Assembly: GCA_031367435.1 (NCBI GenBank) | Contig: JANLPV010000070.1 | Span: 27,715-91,714 of the forward strand | Source: WLMZ01 sp031367435 | GTDB lineage: Bacteria > Actinomycetota > Acidimicrobiia > Acidimicrobiales > Ilumatobacteraceae | Length of the DNA stretch: 64,000 nucleotides | Direction of reading: 5' to 3' | In this document: piece after piece, positions 33,427 to 43,302 of the stretch | Layout: the number at the start of each line of letters is the position of its first letter | Position numbering within the stretch: the first letter of the stretch is position 1 | Position numbers and translations under genes: made by a program | The notes under the pieces: generated by a model | Databases searched by the model: none | Told to the model about the DNA's origin: nothing | Seen by the model: only the letters and a program-made list of their open reading frames with translations

Positions 33427-34734
33427 TCAGGACGACACGGTAGCGCCGGTCGCGCCAACAACCGTTGTGGCCGTGGCACCAGGCACCGTTGTCACGGGTG
33501 CGTTCTGCAATCCTGACTTCACCTGATCGAGGTAGCTGCGACCAACCACAATCACGATGTCAACTAACGGAAACGAGATCGTTGGTCGCAAGAACTCAAC
33601 GGGTCCAAAGAGCGTGGCAAAGTCCTGCGACTCGCTCGCCTGCACCTCGTTTGACGTGAACACGGTCGTCTTGTCGGGCACCTGATGTGTGCCGAGCGTG
33701 AAGACCTCGGCGGAGACCGAGATCACGTTGCTTTGCACGAACAGCAACCGACTCACGATGTCGCGGCTGAGGTCGGCGCTTGTCTTGCCCGTGAGTCCGG
33801 CGGCCAGGACATCCGCGTCGGTGAGACCGTTCTCAATGCGGAAACTCAGCGTGGGATAGGGAGCAATCATGGCCCCCGGCGCGAGGTTCGCCATGACCAG
33901 CACTACCGTCGCCCTGTCGAGCGAGCCGACGTCACGTTTGTCAGGATTGGTCGCGCCCGTGATCGGCACGGTGTTGAGATCGTTGTAGACCTGAATCGGG
34001 CCGGCAAAGAAGTGCGCAAGGAAATCGTCGAAACTTGTCGGGGCGAGCGACGACACCGTGGCAGCTTGCTGGCCGACGCCGACAGCCAATGCAAGGCCGT
34101 TCCACACCGAACGCACGTTGGCCAGCCGAACGGTTTCGGGTTTCGTTGGGTCGTTCGCGCCAAGCACGCTGGCGGCTTGCGCTGGTGTGAGGGTTGCCGC
34201 ACCGGCCGGCAACACCGCTCTGGAAACACCGTCGGCGCCTATCGCCACAACCGGGTTTGGCAACGCAGCGGACAATGAACCCAACGGCGTCAGCAGAGAG
34301 GTCGCGTTGGCCTCGGTGGCGATCACGTTGAAGTTGAGGGTCACACTGCTCAACGACTCGACATCACTCAGCAAGCCGTCGGCACCGCCGTTGATGAGGC
34401 TCTCGGCGACCGGCACGTTGGCTTCGTCGGCCGTTTGGGCACGCGACACGTTCGTCGGGATCGACACCAAAGTGCCCCCCTTGCCCGTTCCCGGGGCAAG
34501 CACCAACACAGCGAGCGAGGTGACCACCTGCTGATCGTTCACGACTGCGAACATCGCCGTCGGGGTCGACGGAAACTTCACCTCGGGCGTCTTTTTGGCC
34601 TCGGTGCCCGCCTTTGAGTTGCGCAGCACATCGACGCCGTAATACCCGAGCAACGGCGCCACGCCAAGCACGAGCACGCCCGCCATAGCTGCCGCGACGG
34701 TGCGCATGCGACGATGCGACACCAATGCGGTCAC
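33427..34734 (-). CDS. LytR/CpsA/Psr (LCP)-like membrane protein
   Basis: 435 residues. One N-terminal membrane helix (about 12-34) is followed by an exported domain with 'FAVVNDQQVVTSLAVLVLAPGTGKGGTLVSIPTNVSRAQ', which follows the LCP pattern but lacks the usual clustered arginines and 'DSILVV' motif. The last 100 residues ('VFTSNEVQASESQDFATLFG' ... 'VDIVIVVGRSYLDQVK') look like a LytR_C domain. Family members transfer wall polymers to peptidoglycan; this one may be a degenerate or structural relative. Its GTG overlaps the nadD stop by 4 nt. Confidence 0.7.
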   Translation of the reverse strand: MTALVSHRRMRTVAAAMAGVLVLGVAPLLGYYGVDVLRNSKAGTEAKKTPEVKFPSTPTAMFAVVNDQQVVTSLAVLVLAPGTGKGGTLVSIPTNVSRAQTADEANVPVAESLINGGADGLLSDVESLSSVTLNFNVIATEANATSLLTPLGSLSAALPNPVVAIGADGVSRAVLPAGAATLTPAQAASVLGANDPTKPETVRLANVRSVWNGLALAVGVGQQAATVSSLAPTSFDDFLAHFFAGPIQVYNDLNTVPITGATNPDKRDVGSLDRATVVLVMANLAPGAMIAPYPTLSFRIENGLTDADVLAAGLTGKTSADLSRDIVSRLLFVQSNVISVSAEVFTLGTHQVPDKTTVFTSNEVQASESQDFATLFGPVEFLRPTISFPLVDIVIVVGRSYLDQVKSGLQNAPVTTVPGATATTVVGATGATVSS

Positions 34735-35318
34735 CGCACACCCCCATAAAGATCGCGTTCACGAACAACCGCGAGCACGGGCTCGGTGATCAGAAAATCA
34801 AGCGGCCGGCCGTCGCTGAACCGGGCGCGTAGGTCGGTGCTCGAGACATCGAGATGGGGCACTTCCACATGCTGCCACGTGAATTGGTTGGGCAACTGCA
34901 CGGCCTTGCCCGGCCGATCAACCACGACCAACGAGGATCGCGTCGCCACTTCTTCATAGCGGTCCCATGTCGTAAAGCCGGCCGCGGCGTCGTCACCCAT
35001 AATCGTGAAGAACTCGGCGTCTGGGTGCTTTTCGGCAAGAACCCGCAGCGTGTCGGCTGTATAGCTCGGCCCGCCATGGTCGATTTCGAGGTGGCCGGCC
35101 TCAAGGCCCGGCACGTGCGCAACAGCGGCTTCAACGAGCGCGAGACGGTCGTCAGCAGGTGTGATCTGGCGGCTGCTTTCCTTTTGCCAAGGCACGTTGG
35201 CCACCATCAACACCACCACATCGAGTTGCAGAGCATGGCGCACGTTGACGGCCGTGACGAGGTGACCGACGTGCGGAGGATCGAACGTGCCACCGAACAA
35301 TCCGATACGTTGGGGCAC
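34731..35318 (-). CDS. nadD: nicotinate-nucleotide adenylyltransferase
   Basis: 195 residues from the GTG at 35318; a much longer open frame upstream is not used. It makes deamido-NAD from nicotinate mononucleotide and ATP. The N-terminal 'RIGLFGGTFDPPHVGHLVTA' contains the nucleotidyltransferase T/HxGH motif, and 'DLRARFSDGRPLDFLITEPVLAVVRERDLYGG' carries the C-terminal ISST-like part ('VSSTDLRAR'). TACACT lies 8 nt before the GTG, consistent with a leaderless mRNA. Confidence 0.96.
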   Translation of the reverse strand: MPQRIGLFGGTFDPPHVGHLVTAVNVRHALQLDVVVLMVANVPWQKESSRQITPADDRLALVEAAVAHVPGLEAGHLEIDHGGPSYTADTLRVLAEKHPDAEFFTIMGDDAAAGFTTWDRYEEVATRSSLVVVDRPGKAVQLPNQFTWQHVEVPHLDVSSTDLRARFSDGRPLDFLITEPVLAVVRERDLYGGVR

Positions 35319-35326
35319 GAACGAGC

Positions 35327-35332
35327 AGTGTA
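35327..35332 (-). promoter_or_regulatory. -10 element TACACT of nadD, leaderless arrangement
   Basis: On the minus strand TACACT is followed by 8 nt and the GTG start at 35318. Confidence 0.45.
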
Positions 35333-35387
35333 GAAGATGCCGACCGCGAATCTGCGGCACACGGCGCGTCCTGCGCTGTTCTCTGAC

Positions 35388-35416
35388 ATGACATGGCTTG
35401 ACCGATGGTGTACTCT
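35388..35416 (+). promoter_or_regulatory. predicted promoter of the sigma factor gene
   Basis: ATGACA (35388-35393), 17 nt, TACTCT (35411-35416). This would give a 5' UTR of about 200 nt before the ATG at 35622, unlike the leaderless genes around it. Confidence 0.45.
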
Positions 35417-35541
35417 GTTCTTCCCCCCCGTCATCAGAATTCTTCAAGATCTGCCATACACCTCCCCTGAACATCAGATTTCACTCTTCCGCGCCCGGAT
35501 GGCGCGGCGCTGTGATGTTTGAACACGGTGGAGACGGGGCA

Positions 35542-35567
35542 GTTGAAACACGCCGCCGTGTGTCAAC
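35542..35567 (+). promoter_or_regulatory. hairpin in the leader of the sigma factor gene
   Basis: GTTGA-A-ACAC pairs with GTGT-G-TCAAC around GCCGCC, about 55 nt upstream of the start codon. It may act in attenuation or mRNA stability. Confidence 0.4.
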
Positions 35568-35621
35568 CGCCACGTCACAGTGCGGAATACGAACCCAACA
35601 AGAACGGTTAGACAACTCGAT

Positions 35622-36449
35622 ATGAACGACTCCATTGGTCTCTACTTGAACGACATCGGCAAAGTTGCCCTCCTCAATGCCGAAGAAGAGCGCGAACTTT
35701 CTCGCGCTATCGAGGCTGGCCGTGAGGCTGCAGAACGCATCTCCAACGGTGAGAAGTCTGTACAGCTCAAAGCAGCGGTGAGCGCCGCCGCCAAGGCAAA
35801 GGATCGCTTCATCCGTTCTAACCTCCGACTTGTGGTGAGCATCGCTCGTCGCTATCCACTCCCCCAAGGCATGGATCTGCTCGACCTCATCCAAGAGGGC
35901 AACCTCGGTCTCGAGCACGCCGTCGACAAGTTCGACTGGCGCCGTGGATTCAAGTTCAGCACCTACGCCACGTTCTGGATCCGTCAGGCCATCGGCCGCG
36001 CGCTTGACCAGAAGGCCAGCCTTATCCGCATCCCTGGTGATCGCTCGGCCAGCCTGCGCGCTGCACTACGTCAGGCCAGCGGCGACGGTGAGACTCTCGA
36101 CCTCGGCAATGCCGAGCTCCACCGCCTCACCACGCCCGTGTCGCTCGACAAGACCATTGGCGACGATGGCGATGCAACACTCGGTGACCTCATGGCCAAT
36201 GGCGATGGCACCCCTGAAGATGCCGTGATGGCCATGGTCGACAGCGATCTGCTCGACGAGTTGCTCGGCACCCTCGACAAGCGTGCCCGTTACGCCGTCG
36301 AAGCCCGCTTTGGTCTGCTCGATGGCGAGCGCAAGAGCTTCCGCGAGGTCGGCGAGAATCTCGGTGTCACCGCTGAAGCAGCCCGTCGCCTCGTAAGCCG
36401 CGCCGTGGCCGGTCTACGCGAAGACGCTGTTCGCATTCTCGCGGCCTGA
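35622..36449 (+). CDS. RNA polymerase sigma factor, group 2/SigB-HrdB-like
   Basis: 275 residues from the ATG at 35622 (a GTG at 35580 is in frame). Region 1.2 'DSIGLYLNDIGKVALLNAEEERELSRAIEAG' is followed by region 2 'NLRLVVSIARRYPLPQGMDLLDLIQEGNLGLEHAVDKFDWRRGFKFSTYATFWIRQAIGRA'. Region 4 ends in 'FREVGENLGVTAEAARRLVSRAVAGLRED'. There is no region 1.1, so it is not the housekeeping SigA. The gene is followed at 7 bp by the DAHP synthase gene, and the two are likely co-transcribed. Confidence 0.9.
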   Translation: MNDSIGLYLNDIGKVALLNAEEERELSRAIEAGREAAERISNGEKSVQLKAAVSAAAKAKDRFIRSNLRLVVSIARRYPLPQGMDLLDLIQEGNLGLEHAVDKFDWRRGFKFSTYATFWIRQAIGRALDQKASLIRIPGDRSASLRAALRQASGDGETLDLGNAELHRLTTPVSLDKTIGDDGDATLGDLMANGDGTPEDAVMAMVDSDLLDELLGTLDKRARYAVEARFGLLDGERKSFREVGENLGVTAEAARRLVSRAVAGLREDAVRILAA

Positions 36450-36456
36450 TTCCAAT

Positions 36457-37812
36457 ATGGCCAAGGCATGGACCCCATCCTCTTGGCAGTCATTCCAAGC
36501 AGCGCAGCAGCCCGACTGGCCTGACGATGGCGCGCTACAACGCTCGCTCAAGCAGATCGCCAGCTATCCCCCGCTGGTGTTCGCCGGCGAGGCACGCAGT
36601 CTGCAGACCTCGCTTGGCCATGTGGCCGCTGGCAACGCGTTCTTGTTGCAGGCGGGAGACTGTGCGGAAAGCTTCGACGACTTCTCCGCGGTGAACATCC
36701 GCGAGAAGCTGCGCGTCATTCTGCAAATGGCAGTCGTGCTCACCTACTCGCTCGGTGTGCCCGTGGTGAAAGTCGGTCGTATCGCCGGCCAATTTGCGAA
36801 GCCGCGCTCATCACCAGTTGAGCGAATTGGCGATGTCGACTTGCCCAGTTTCCGGGGGCACATCGTCAATGGCGAGGCGCCAACTGCCGCCGCTCGTATC
36901 CCCGATCCGGAGCGTCTCGTGCAGGCCTATCACCAGAGCGCATCGACGCTGAACCTGGTGCGGGCTTTTGCCAAGGGCGGCTTTGCCGATCTCAATCGGG
37001 TGCACGCATGGACCCAAGAGTTCGTGGCCAGCAGTCCCGAAGGTCAAAAGTACGAACAGCTCGCCGCGGAGATCGATCGTGCGCTGCGCTTCATGCGCGC
37101 CTGTGGCGTCGACACCGAATCGAATAGTCGGTTGCACGAAGTCGACGTGTTCACAAGCCACGAAGCGCTGCTGCTCGGCTACGAAGAAGCACTCACCCGG
37201 CAGGACTCGCTCACCGGCGGTTGGTACGACTGTTCGGCACACATGCTCTGGATCGGCGAGCGCACCCGTCAACTCGACGGTGCCCATATCGAGTTTCTGC
37301 GCGGCGTCGGCAACCCCCTCGGTTGCAAGGTCGGACCGTCCACCGACGCTGACTTCGTGCTCGAACTATGCCAGGCGTTGAACCCGGCACGCATCCCAGG
37401 ACGCCTCACACTCATTAGCCGCATGGGCGCACAACACGTAGAGGACAAGCTACGGCCGTTGCTCAGTGCGGTTCGCGACGCGGATCACCCCGTGGTGTGG
37501 GCATGCGACCCTATGCACGCGAACACCTACACCGCCACGAGCGGACACAAGACGCGTGACTTCGACGACATCTGCGCCGAGATCGGCGGATTCGTGAGGG
37601 CCCACGCGGCGGAGGGCACCTGGCCCGGCGGCATTCACGTTGAGCTCACCGGCGACGACGTCACCGAGTGCATCGGTGGAGCAGACAAGATTCTCGATTC
37701 ACAACTCGACGATCGCTATCAGACCGTGTGTGATCCTCGCCTCAACGGTCGTCAGAGTCTCGACCTTGCGTTCCGCGTCGCGGAGCTCATCCGCACCAAC
37801 GGTCTCGCCTGA
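36457..37812 (+). CDS. aroG: class II 3-deoxy-7-phosphoheptulonate (DAHP) synthase
   Basis: 451 residues. It condenses phosphoenolpyruvate and erythrose 4-phosphate, the first step of the shikimate pathway. Class II signatures are 'LLQAGDCAESF', 'VVKVGRIAGQFAKPRSSP', 'GVDLPSFRGHIVN' (here 'DVDLPSFRGHIVNG'), 'WYDCSAHMLWIGERTRQLDGAHIEFLRG', 'NPLGCKVGPS' and 'WACDPMHANTYTATSGHKTR'. These supply the metal and phosphate ligands. The gene lies between a sigma factor and a serine hydrolase with very short gaps (7 and 8 bp), so the three form an operon. Confidence 0.96.
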   Translation: MAKAWTPSSWQSFQAAQQPDWPDDGALQRSLKQIASYPPLVFAGEARSLQTSLGHVAAGNAFLLQAGDCAESFDDFSAVNIREKLRVILQMAVVLTYSLGVPVVKVGRIAGQFAKPRSSPVERIGDVDLPSFRGHIVNGEAPTAAARIPDPERLVQAYHQSASTLNLVRAFAKGGFADLNRVHAWTQEFVASSPEGQKYEQLAAEIDRALRFMRACGVDTESNSRLHEVDVFTSHEALLLGYEEALTRQDSLTGGWYDCSAHMLWIGERTRQLDGAHIEFLRGVGNPLGCKVGPSTDADFVLELCQALNPARIPGRLTLISRMGAQHVEDKLRPLLSAVRDADHPVVWACDPMHANTYTATSGHKTRDFDDICAEIGGFVRAHAAEGTWPGGIHVELTGDDVTECIGGADKILDSQLDDRYQTVCDPRLNGRQSLDLAFRVAELIRTNGLA

Positions 37813-37820
37813 GTTCCACG

Positions 37821-38636
37821 GTGGAGCCTCTGTCGCTGATCGACAGTTGGCCGGTACACAACGTTGCCGCGGCCATCGTCGCTCACGATGGCACTGTGAC
37901 GACGCGTGGCGATGTTCGTCACCCAATCCGATTGGCGTCGCTCGCCAAGGTGATCAGCACCTGGGCAATATTGGTGGCCGTTGAGGAGGGTTCGATCTCG
38001 CTCGACCATCCCGTTGGTCAACCGGGCTGCACGTTGCGTCATCTACTCAGCCATGCTGGCGGCTACGCCTTCGACGGCACGGAACCCATCACAACGCCCG
38101 GCCGAAGCAGAATCTATTCAAACACTGGTATCGAACTCGCCGCAGACGAGGTGTGCCAAGCCACGGGTGTGCCCTTCACCGAGTACCTCAACGAGGCGAT
38201 CTTGGTGCCGTTGGGCATGGTCGATACCGAACTGCGCGGCTCACCAGCGCACGGAATGTGGAGCACTGTCACCGATGTAGTGCGCCTCATCGGCGAGATC
38301 ATGCGACCAACGTTGCTGGCCGTCGAAACAGTGCGCGAGGCAACGTCGGTTCAGTTCGAGAGCCTTTCGGGAGTGGTGCCGGGCGTCGGGAGTTTTCGAC
38401 CCTGCCCGTGGGGGCTCGGCGTCGAGATCCACGGTGCCAAGCATCCTCACTGGATGGGCGTCACGAATAGCGCGGCAACGTTCGGGCACTTTGGCGGCGC
38501 GGGCACGATGATGTGGATCGACCCACTGATCGAGGTTGGTGTGGTTGCCCTCACCGATCGGCCATTCGACGAATGGCGCGACGACGCGTTACGTCTGTGG
38601 CCTGAGTTCAGCGACGCCGTCGTTTCCGCCGCGTAA
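37821..38636 (+). CDS. serine beta-lactamase-like hydrolase
   Basis: 271 residues from the GTG at 37821. Class C beta-lactamase/esterase fold with S-x-x-K as 'RLASLAKVIS', the Tyr of the Y-x-N motif as 'IYSNTGIE', and the KTG-equivalent 'GHFGGAGTMMWIDP'. No signal peptide is seen, so it is probably a cytoplasmic esterase or peptidase rather than a drug-resistance enzyme. It is the third gene of the sigma-aroG unit. Confidence 0.85.
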   Translation: MEPLSLIDSWPVHNVAAAIVAHDGTVTTRGDVRHPIRLASLAKVISTWAILVAVEEGSISLDHPVGQPGCTLRHLLSHAGGYAFDGTEPITTPGRSRIYSNTGIELAADEVCQATGVPFTEYLNEAILVPLGMVDTELRGSPAHGMWSTVTDVVRLIGEIMRPTLLAVETVREATSVQFESLSGVVPGVGSFRPCPWGLGVEIHGAKHPHWMGVTNSAATFGHFGGAGTMMWIDPLIEVGVVALTDRPFDEWRDDALRLWPEFSDAVVSAA

Positions 38637-38657
38637 GCCACGCACGGAGACCTTTCA

Positions 38658-38684
38658 CGTCTGACTCGTCTGACTCGTCTGACT
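38658..38684. repeat. 3 x 9 bp tandem repeat just before a stop codon
   Basis: CGTCTGACT occurs three times directly next to the stop (38655-38657) of the minus-strand gene, encoding three SQT units at the C-terminus. Confidence 0.9.
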
Positions 38685-39235
38685 CGCCGGAGGCCGGCAG
38701 GTGTATGGCGGTGACCATGGGCCACGACCGCACGCGACCCACAGATCGCTCGCCGCATCCGCGCAGGTGTTCATCGACAACGTCACCGCGGCAGGCGTCC
38801 ATCCGCGCCTGCCGAGTGGCCCATCAGGCAGGAACATCCCTGAACGCACGTTGAGCTGGAAGGCGCAATGCGAGTCGTCGCGGGTGGCCGCGTTGACGGT
38901 GACAAGGTTGTACGAACAGCCGGTTTCGCGAGACGCGACGTAGACGGCCCACTGCTGCGTAGAGACGTCGGCACCATCGAGCGCGAAGCGATAGGCAATG
39001 GTGTCGGCGTCAGTGCCCGAACACGCGCGCCGTCCCGCGTAAAACGGAATACCGCGTTCGGTCAACGTCCAATTCAGCTGACCCTGAGAGGGAGCGGGCC
39101 ACGGGCCGGTCGGAACTCGTTCGTCGACGACCACGGCCAACGTCGAAAGAGCCCGCGCCGACACAGCGCGAGGAATCAGGCACGCAAGAGCGGTAAGAAC
39201 GACGAAGAATCGCGCTCGACGAGTTCTGCGATTGG

Positions 39236-40438
<1,203 letters not shown>

Positions 40439-40522
40439 GGTTCCCCCTGGGGACGTTTGTTATCAAGACATTGGAGACAAAGGAGCCTAGCGATCGGGTC
40501 TCGCGTTCTCCCAACGGCACCG

Positions 40523-41251
40523 CTAGCGCGTGTCGACGACTTGGAACACCTCGGCGGCCCGACCCTCAGCCAACCCGTATTGCAACGCCGATGCCTGAGT
40601 CCAGGACCGAACTCGTTGCTCAATGGAAGCAGGGTCTTGATGCTGTGTCTCGTGGCGCAACAGTGCCCTGATCTTGCGATCAACGTTGTTGGTGATGTCC
40701 TCGACATGCATCGTGGCGTTGGCCGGTGCCGCAAAGCCCATGATCCACAATTCAGTGACGCTCCACGGTTCAAGACCCTCGTCGAGCAGCTCTGGATATG
40801 CGAACGGATTGCGCGAATCGGGGTACACCGCCGCGATCGCCGCCTGCCCGGTGGCGAGGTGATCAGGGTGACTCGCGTAAATACGAGCGAGGTTCAATTC
40901 GGGCGACTGTGTGATGACACGCTGCGGGCGAACCTCACGGATTACTCGCGACAACGCGCACCGCAACGCAAGGTTGTATTCGACGCGACCGTCTGGAAGT
41001 CCGAGAAAGGTCAGACACTCGACACCAACTTCTTTTGCCGCGCGGGTCTGCTCTTCACGACGCAACAGCGCCATCTGCGGTCTGGCGATTGTCTGATCGA
41101 AACCGCCCGCGTCGCCGTCGGTAACGAGGCAATAGGTGACCTCGATGCCCGCGTCGGTCATGTTCGCGACTGCTCCAGCAGCACCGAAATCGACGTCGTC
41201 AGGATGCGCGGTGATGACGAGCGCGCGTTGCACCTCGTGTGGCTCCAACAT
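40523..41251 (-). CDS. PIG-L family N-acetyl sugar deacetylase
   Basis: 242 residues from the ATG at 41251 (a GTG three codons upstream is in frame). Zinc-dependent LmbE-type enzymes remove acetyl groups from GlcNAc conjugates; actinobacterial relatives include MshB and Mca of mycothiol metabolism. The metal motif AHPDD occurs in 'ALVITAHPDDVDFGAAG' and the second His in 'IYASHPDHLATG'. The start is 34 bp from that of the divergent P450 gene, and each has a -10 hexamer at 6-7 nt. Whether it acts in mycothiol synthesis cannot be told from sequence. Confidence 0.86.
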   Translation of the reverse strand: MLEPHEVQRALVITAHPDDVDFGAAGAVANMTDAGIEVTYCLVTDGDAGGFDQTIARPQMALLRREEQTRAAKEVGVECLTFLGLPDGRVEYNLALRCALSRVIREVRPQRVITQSPELNLARIYASHPDHLATGQAAIAAVYPDSRNPFAYPELLDEGLEPWSVTELWIMGFAAPANATMHVEDITNNVDRKIRALLRHETQHQDPASIEQRVRSWTQASALQYGLAEGRAAEVFQVVDTR

Positions 41252-41257
41252 GAGATG

Positions 41258-41279
41258 CACACTACGGCCGCTCTAGATT
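41258..41279. promoter_or_regulatory. divergent leaderless promoters of the PIG-L and P450 genes
   Basis: TAGTGT on the minus strand is 7 nt from the PIG-L ATG (41251), and TAGATT on the plus strand (41274-41279) is 6 nt from the P450 ATG (41286). Positions are accurate to within a base or two on the left side. Confidence 0.45.
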
Positions 41280-41285
41280 GCATCC

Positions 41286-42542
41286 ATGACTTTGCCCTCC
41301 GTTTCTGCGGACTCCATCGACTTGTCCGACCCGCTGTTCTGGTCACAATCTCGCGAGTACCGCGATGGTGCATTCAAGACGCTGCGCGACACACCCGGTC
41401 TGCCGTTTTACGAAGAGCGCGAGATCGAGGGCGTTCCGTTCCCCAAGGGCCCCGGCTACTACGCGCTCACTCGCTACGACGACGTCTGGCACGCGAGCCG
41501 CAACGCACAACTGTTCTGCAGTGGCAAGGGAAGCAACATTGGCGACCTCCCACAAGAGATGAACGAGTTCTTCGGCTCGATGATCAACATGGACGACCCG
41601 AAGCATTTCCGTCTGCGCAGCATCGTGTCGAAGGGCTTCACGCCTCGCGAGATCGGCCGCGTCGAAGAGTACGTCAAGGTGAAAGCCAAGTCGATTATCG
41701 ATGGCCTCATCGAGCGCTACCCCGACGGCGAATGCGATTTCGTCGAGGAGGTCGCTGCTCCCCTGCCCTTGCAGATCATCTGCGAGATGATGGGCATTCC
41801 CCCGGAGGACGAAAAGCAGATCTTCACGTGGACCAACACCATCCTTGGCGCGGGTGATCCTGAATTTGGCGGCACGCTCGAAGCTCTCATGGGCACCGCG
41901 CTGCAGATGTTCATGTATGCCCAAGAGCTCGGCGAGAGTCGACTGAAGACCCCTCAGGACGACGTGACGAGCGCGATGATGAACGCCGTTGTTGATGGCG
42001 AGCGTCTCTCGGCGCAGGAGTTCGGCAGCTTCTTCATCCTGCTGGTGGTGGCCGGCAACGAAACCACCCGTAACGCGATCAGCCACGGCATGCGCGCCCT
42101 CACGATGTTCCCCGATCAACGCAAGATTTGGTTCAACGACTTCGAGACCCACACCAAGACCGCCGTGGAGGAGATTGTGCGATGGGCAACGCCGGTGATC
42201 CACTTCCGTCGCACCGTTACCGAGGACACCACGCTCGGTGGCACCGATCTGAAAGCCGGCGACAAAGTAGTGCTGTGGTACAACTCAGCCAACCGCGACG
42301 AGCGCACCTTCGCCGACCCGTTTGCATTCGACGTTCGCCGCAGTCTGCTTCCGGCTCAGGCCGGCTTTGGAGCGGGTGGCCCACACTTCTGTCTTGGGGC
42401 CAACCTTGCCCGGCGTGAGATCAGCGTGATGTTCGACGAGATTCGCACGCGTATGCCCAACCTGCAGATCGTGAGCGAGCCCGAATATCTCGAGAGCTTC
42501 TTCATCAACGGCATCAAGCGGTTGCGCTGCAGCTGGAAGTAG
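41286..42542 (+). CDS. cytochrome P450 (CYP125/CYP142-like)
   Basis: 418 residues. The heme ligand is C369 in 'GFGAGGPHFCLGANLARRE', the I-helix motif is 'LLVVAGNETTRNAISHG', and the K-helix ExxR is 'EEIVRW'. N-terminal features such as 'MINMDDPKHFRLRSIVSKGFTPREIGRVE' are typical of actinobacterial P450s of the CYP124/125/142 groups, which hydroxylate sterol side chains or branched fatty acids. No redox partner is in the window. Divergent from the PIG-L gene. Confidence 0.9.
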   Translation: MTLPSVSADSIDLSDPLFWSQSREYRDGAFKTLRDTPGLPFYEEREIEGVPFPKGPGYYALTRYDDVWHASRNAQLFCSGKGSNIGDLPQEMNEFFGSMINMDDPKHFRLRSIVSKGFTPREIGRVEEYVKVKAKSIIDGLIERYPDGECDFVEEVAAPLPLQIICEMMGIPPEDEKQIFTWTNTILGAGDPEFGGTLEALMGTALQMFMYAQELGESRLKTPQDDVTSAMMNAVVDGERLSAQEFGSFFILLVVAGNETTRNAISHGMRALTMFPDQRKIWFNDFETHTKTAVEEIVRWATPVIHFRRTVTEDTTLGGTDLKAGDKVVLWYNSANRDERTFADPFAFDVRRSLLPAQAGFGAGGPHFCLGANLARREISVMFDEIRTRMPNLQIVSEPEYLESFFINGIKRLRCSWK

Positions 42543-42567
42543 TTCTCACGTCGCCCTCGGAGCGGGC

Positions 42568-42615
42568 CCAAGATCGCCGCGGTCCAAGATCAGCGCGAAC
42601 CAAGATCGCCGCTGG
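42568..42615. repeat. 3 x 16 bp tandem repeat spanning the thymidine kinase stop codon
   Basis: CCAAGATCGCCGCGGT, CCAAGATCAGCGCGAA and CCAAGATCGCCGCTGG. The tdk stop (42590-42592, minus strand) lies in the middle unit. Confidence 0.9.
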
Positions 42616-43195
42616 AATAGTGCCGACGGCATAACAGCTCGTATCGCACGAGATCACCAAACAACGGCGACTCACCATCGGCCGATGTATCGCCAACGAC
42701 CACCGTCTCACCTTCATACACGATGATGCCGTTGACGAGACGCGCGTTATGCGTTGCGCGGCGACCACACCAGCAACGAGCCTCGACCTGAAGCGCGACG
42801 CGCTCATCGGCAATTTCGAGCAGTCGCTTCGTGCCGTCGAACAACAAGCCGCGAAAGTCGGTGATGAGTCCGAATGCAAAAACATCGACATCAAGCTCGT
42901 CGACCACTCTCGCGAGCTGATCACATTGTTCGACCGTGTAGAACTGCGCCTCGTCGCACACGATGAACGACAGCGGCGAATAGGCCTGAGCAAGCGCAAA
43001 GATGTCGAGGCTCGCGTGGGTCTCGATGGCCGGCGCCGAGACGCCGAGACGACTGGTTATCTGCGAGCCATCGCGATCGAGCTTGGTGAGCAGCAGGCCG
43101 CTGAGATTGCGCGACTCGAGGTTGTGGTGGATCTGCAACGCGAGCGTGCTCTTGCCACAGCCCATGGTGCCGAAGCTGAATCGAAGCGTTGCCAT
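42590..43195 (-). CDS. tdk: thymidine kinase (type II)
   Basis: 201 residues. It phosphorylates thymidine in the salvage pathway. The P-loop is 'FGTMGCGKST' (residues 8-17), the catalytic region 'SFIVCDEAQFYTVEQCDQLARVVDELDVDVFAFGLITDFRG', and the zinc ligands occur in 'ARCWCGRRATHNARL' with a C-terminal 'LLCRRHY'. TACCGT lies 9 nt before the ATG. The C-terminal residues are encoded by a tandem 16-bp repeat. Confidence 0.96.
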   Translation of the reverse strand: MATLRFSFGTMGCGKSTLALQIHHNLESRNLSGLLLTKLDRDGSQITSRLGVSAPAIETHASLDIFALAQAYSPLSFIVCDEAQFYTVEQCDQLARVVDELDVDVFAFGLITDFRGLLFDGTKRLLEIADERVALQVEARCWCGRRATHNARLVNGIIVYEGETVVVGDTSADGESPLFGDLVRYELLCRRHYSSGDLGSR

Positions 43196-43221
43196 GCGCG
43201 GTGAACGGTAGTCGACGCGCG

Positions 43222-43302
43222 GTCAGGCACGTCAGCCACGTCAGGCACGTCGGGCACGTCAGGCACGTCGGGCACGGCCGGCACGTCAGGCACGGCCGGC
43301 CG
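43222..43302. repeat. 9 x 9 bp tandem array spanning the oligoendopeptidase stop codon
   Basis: Nine imperfect units of GTCAGGCAC/GTCGGGCAC/GGCCGGCAC between 43222 and 43302. The pepF stop at 43286-43288 is inside a GTCAGGCAC unit, so the array extends from the coding end into the gap before tdk. Confidence 0.9.

Noticed and set aside
43222..43302. CRISPR-like array
   Set aside because: Units are 9 bp and contiguous without spacers; this is a simple tandem repeat.
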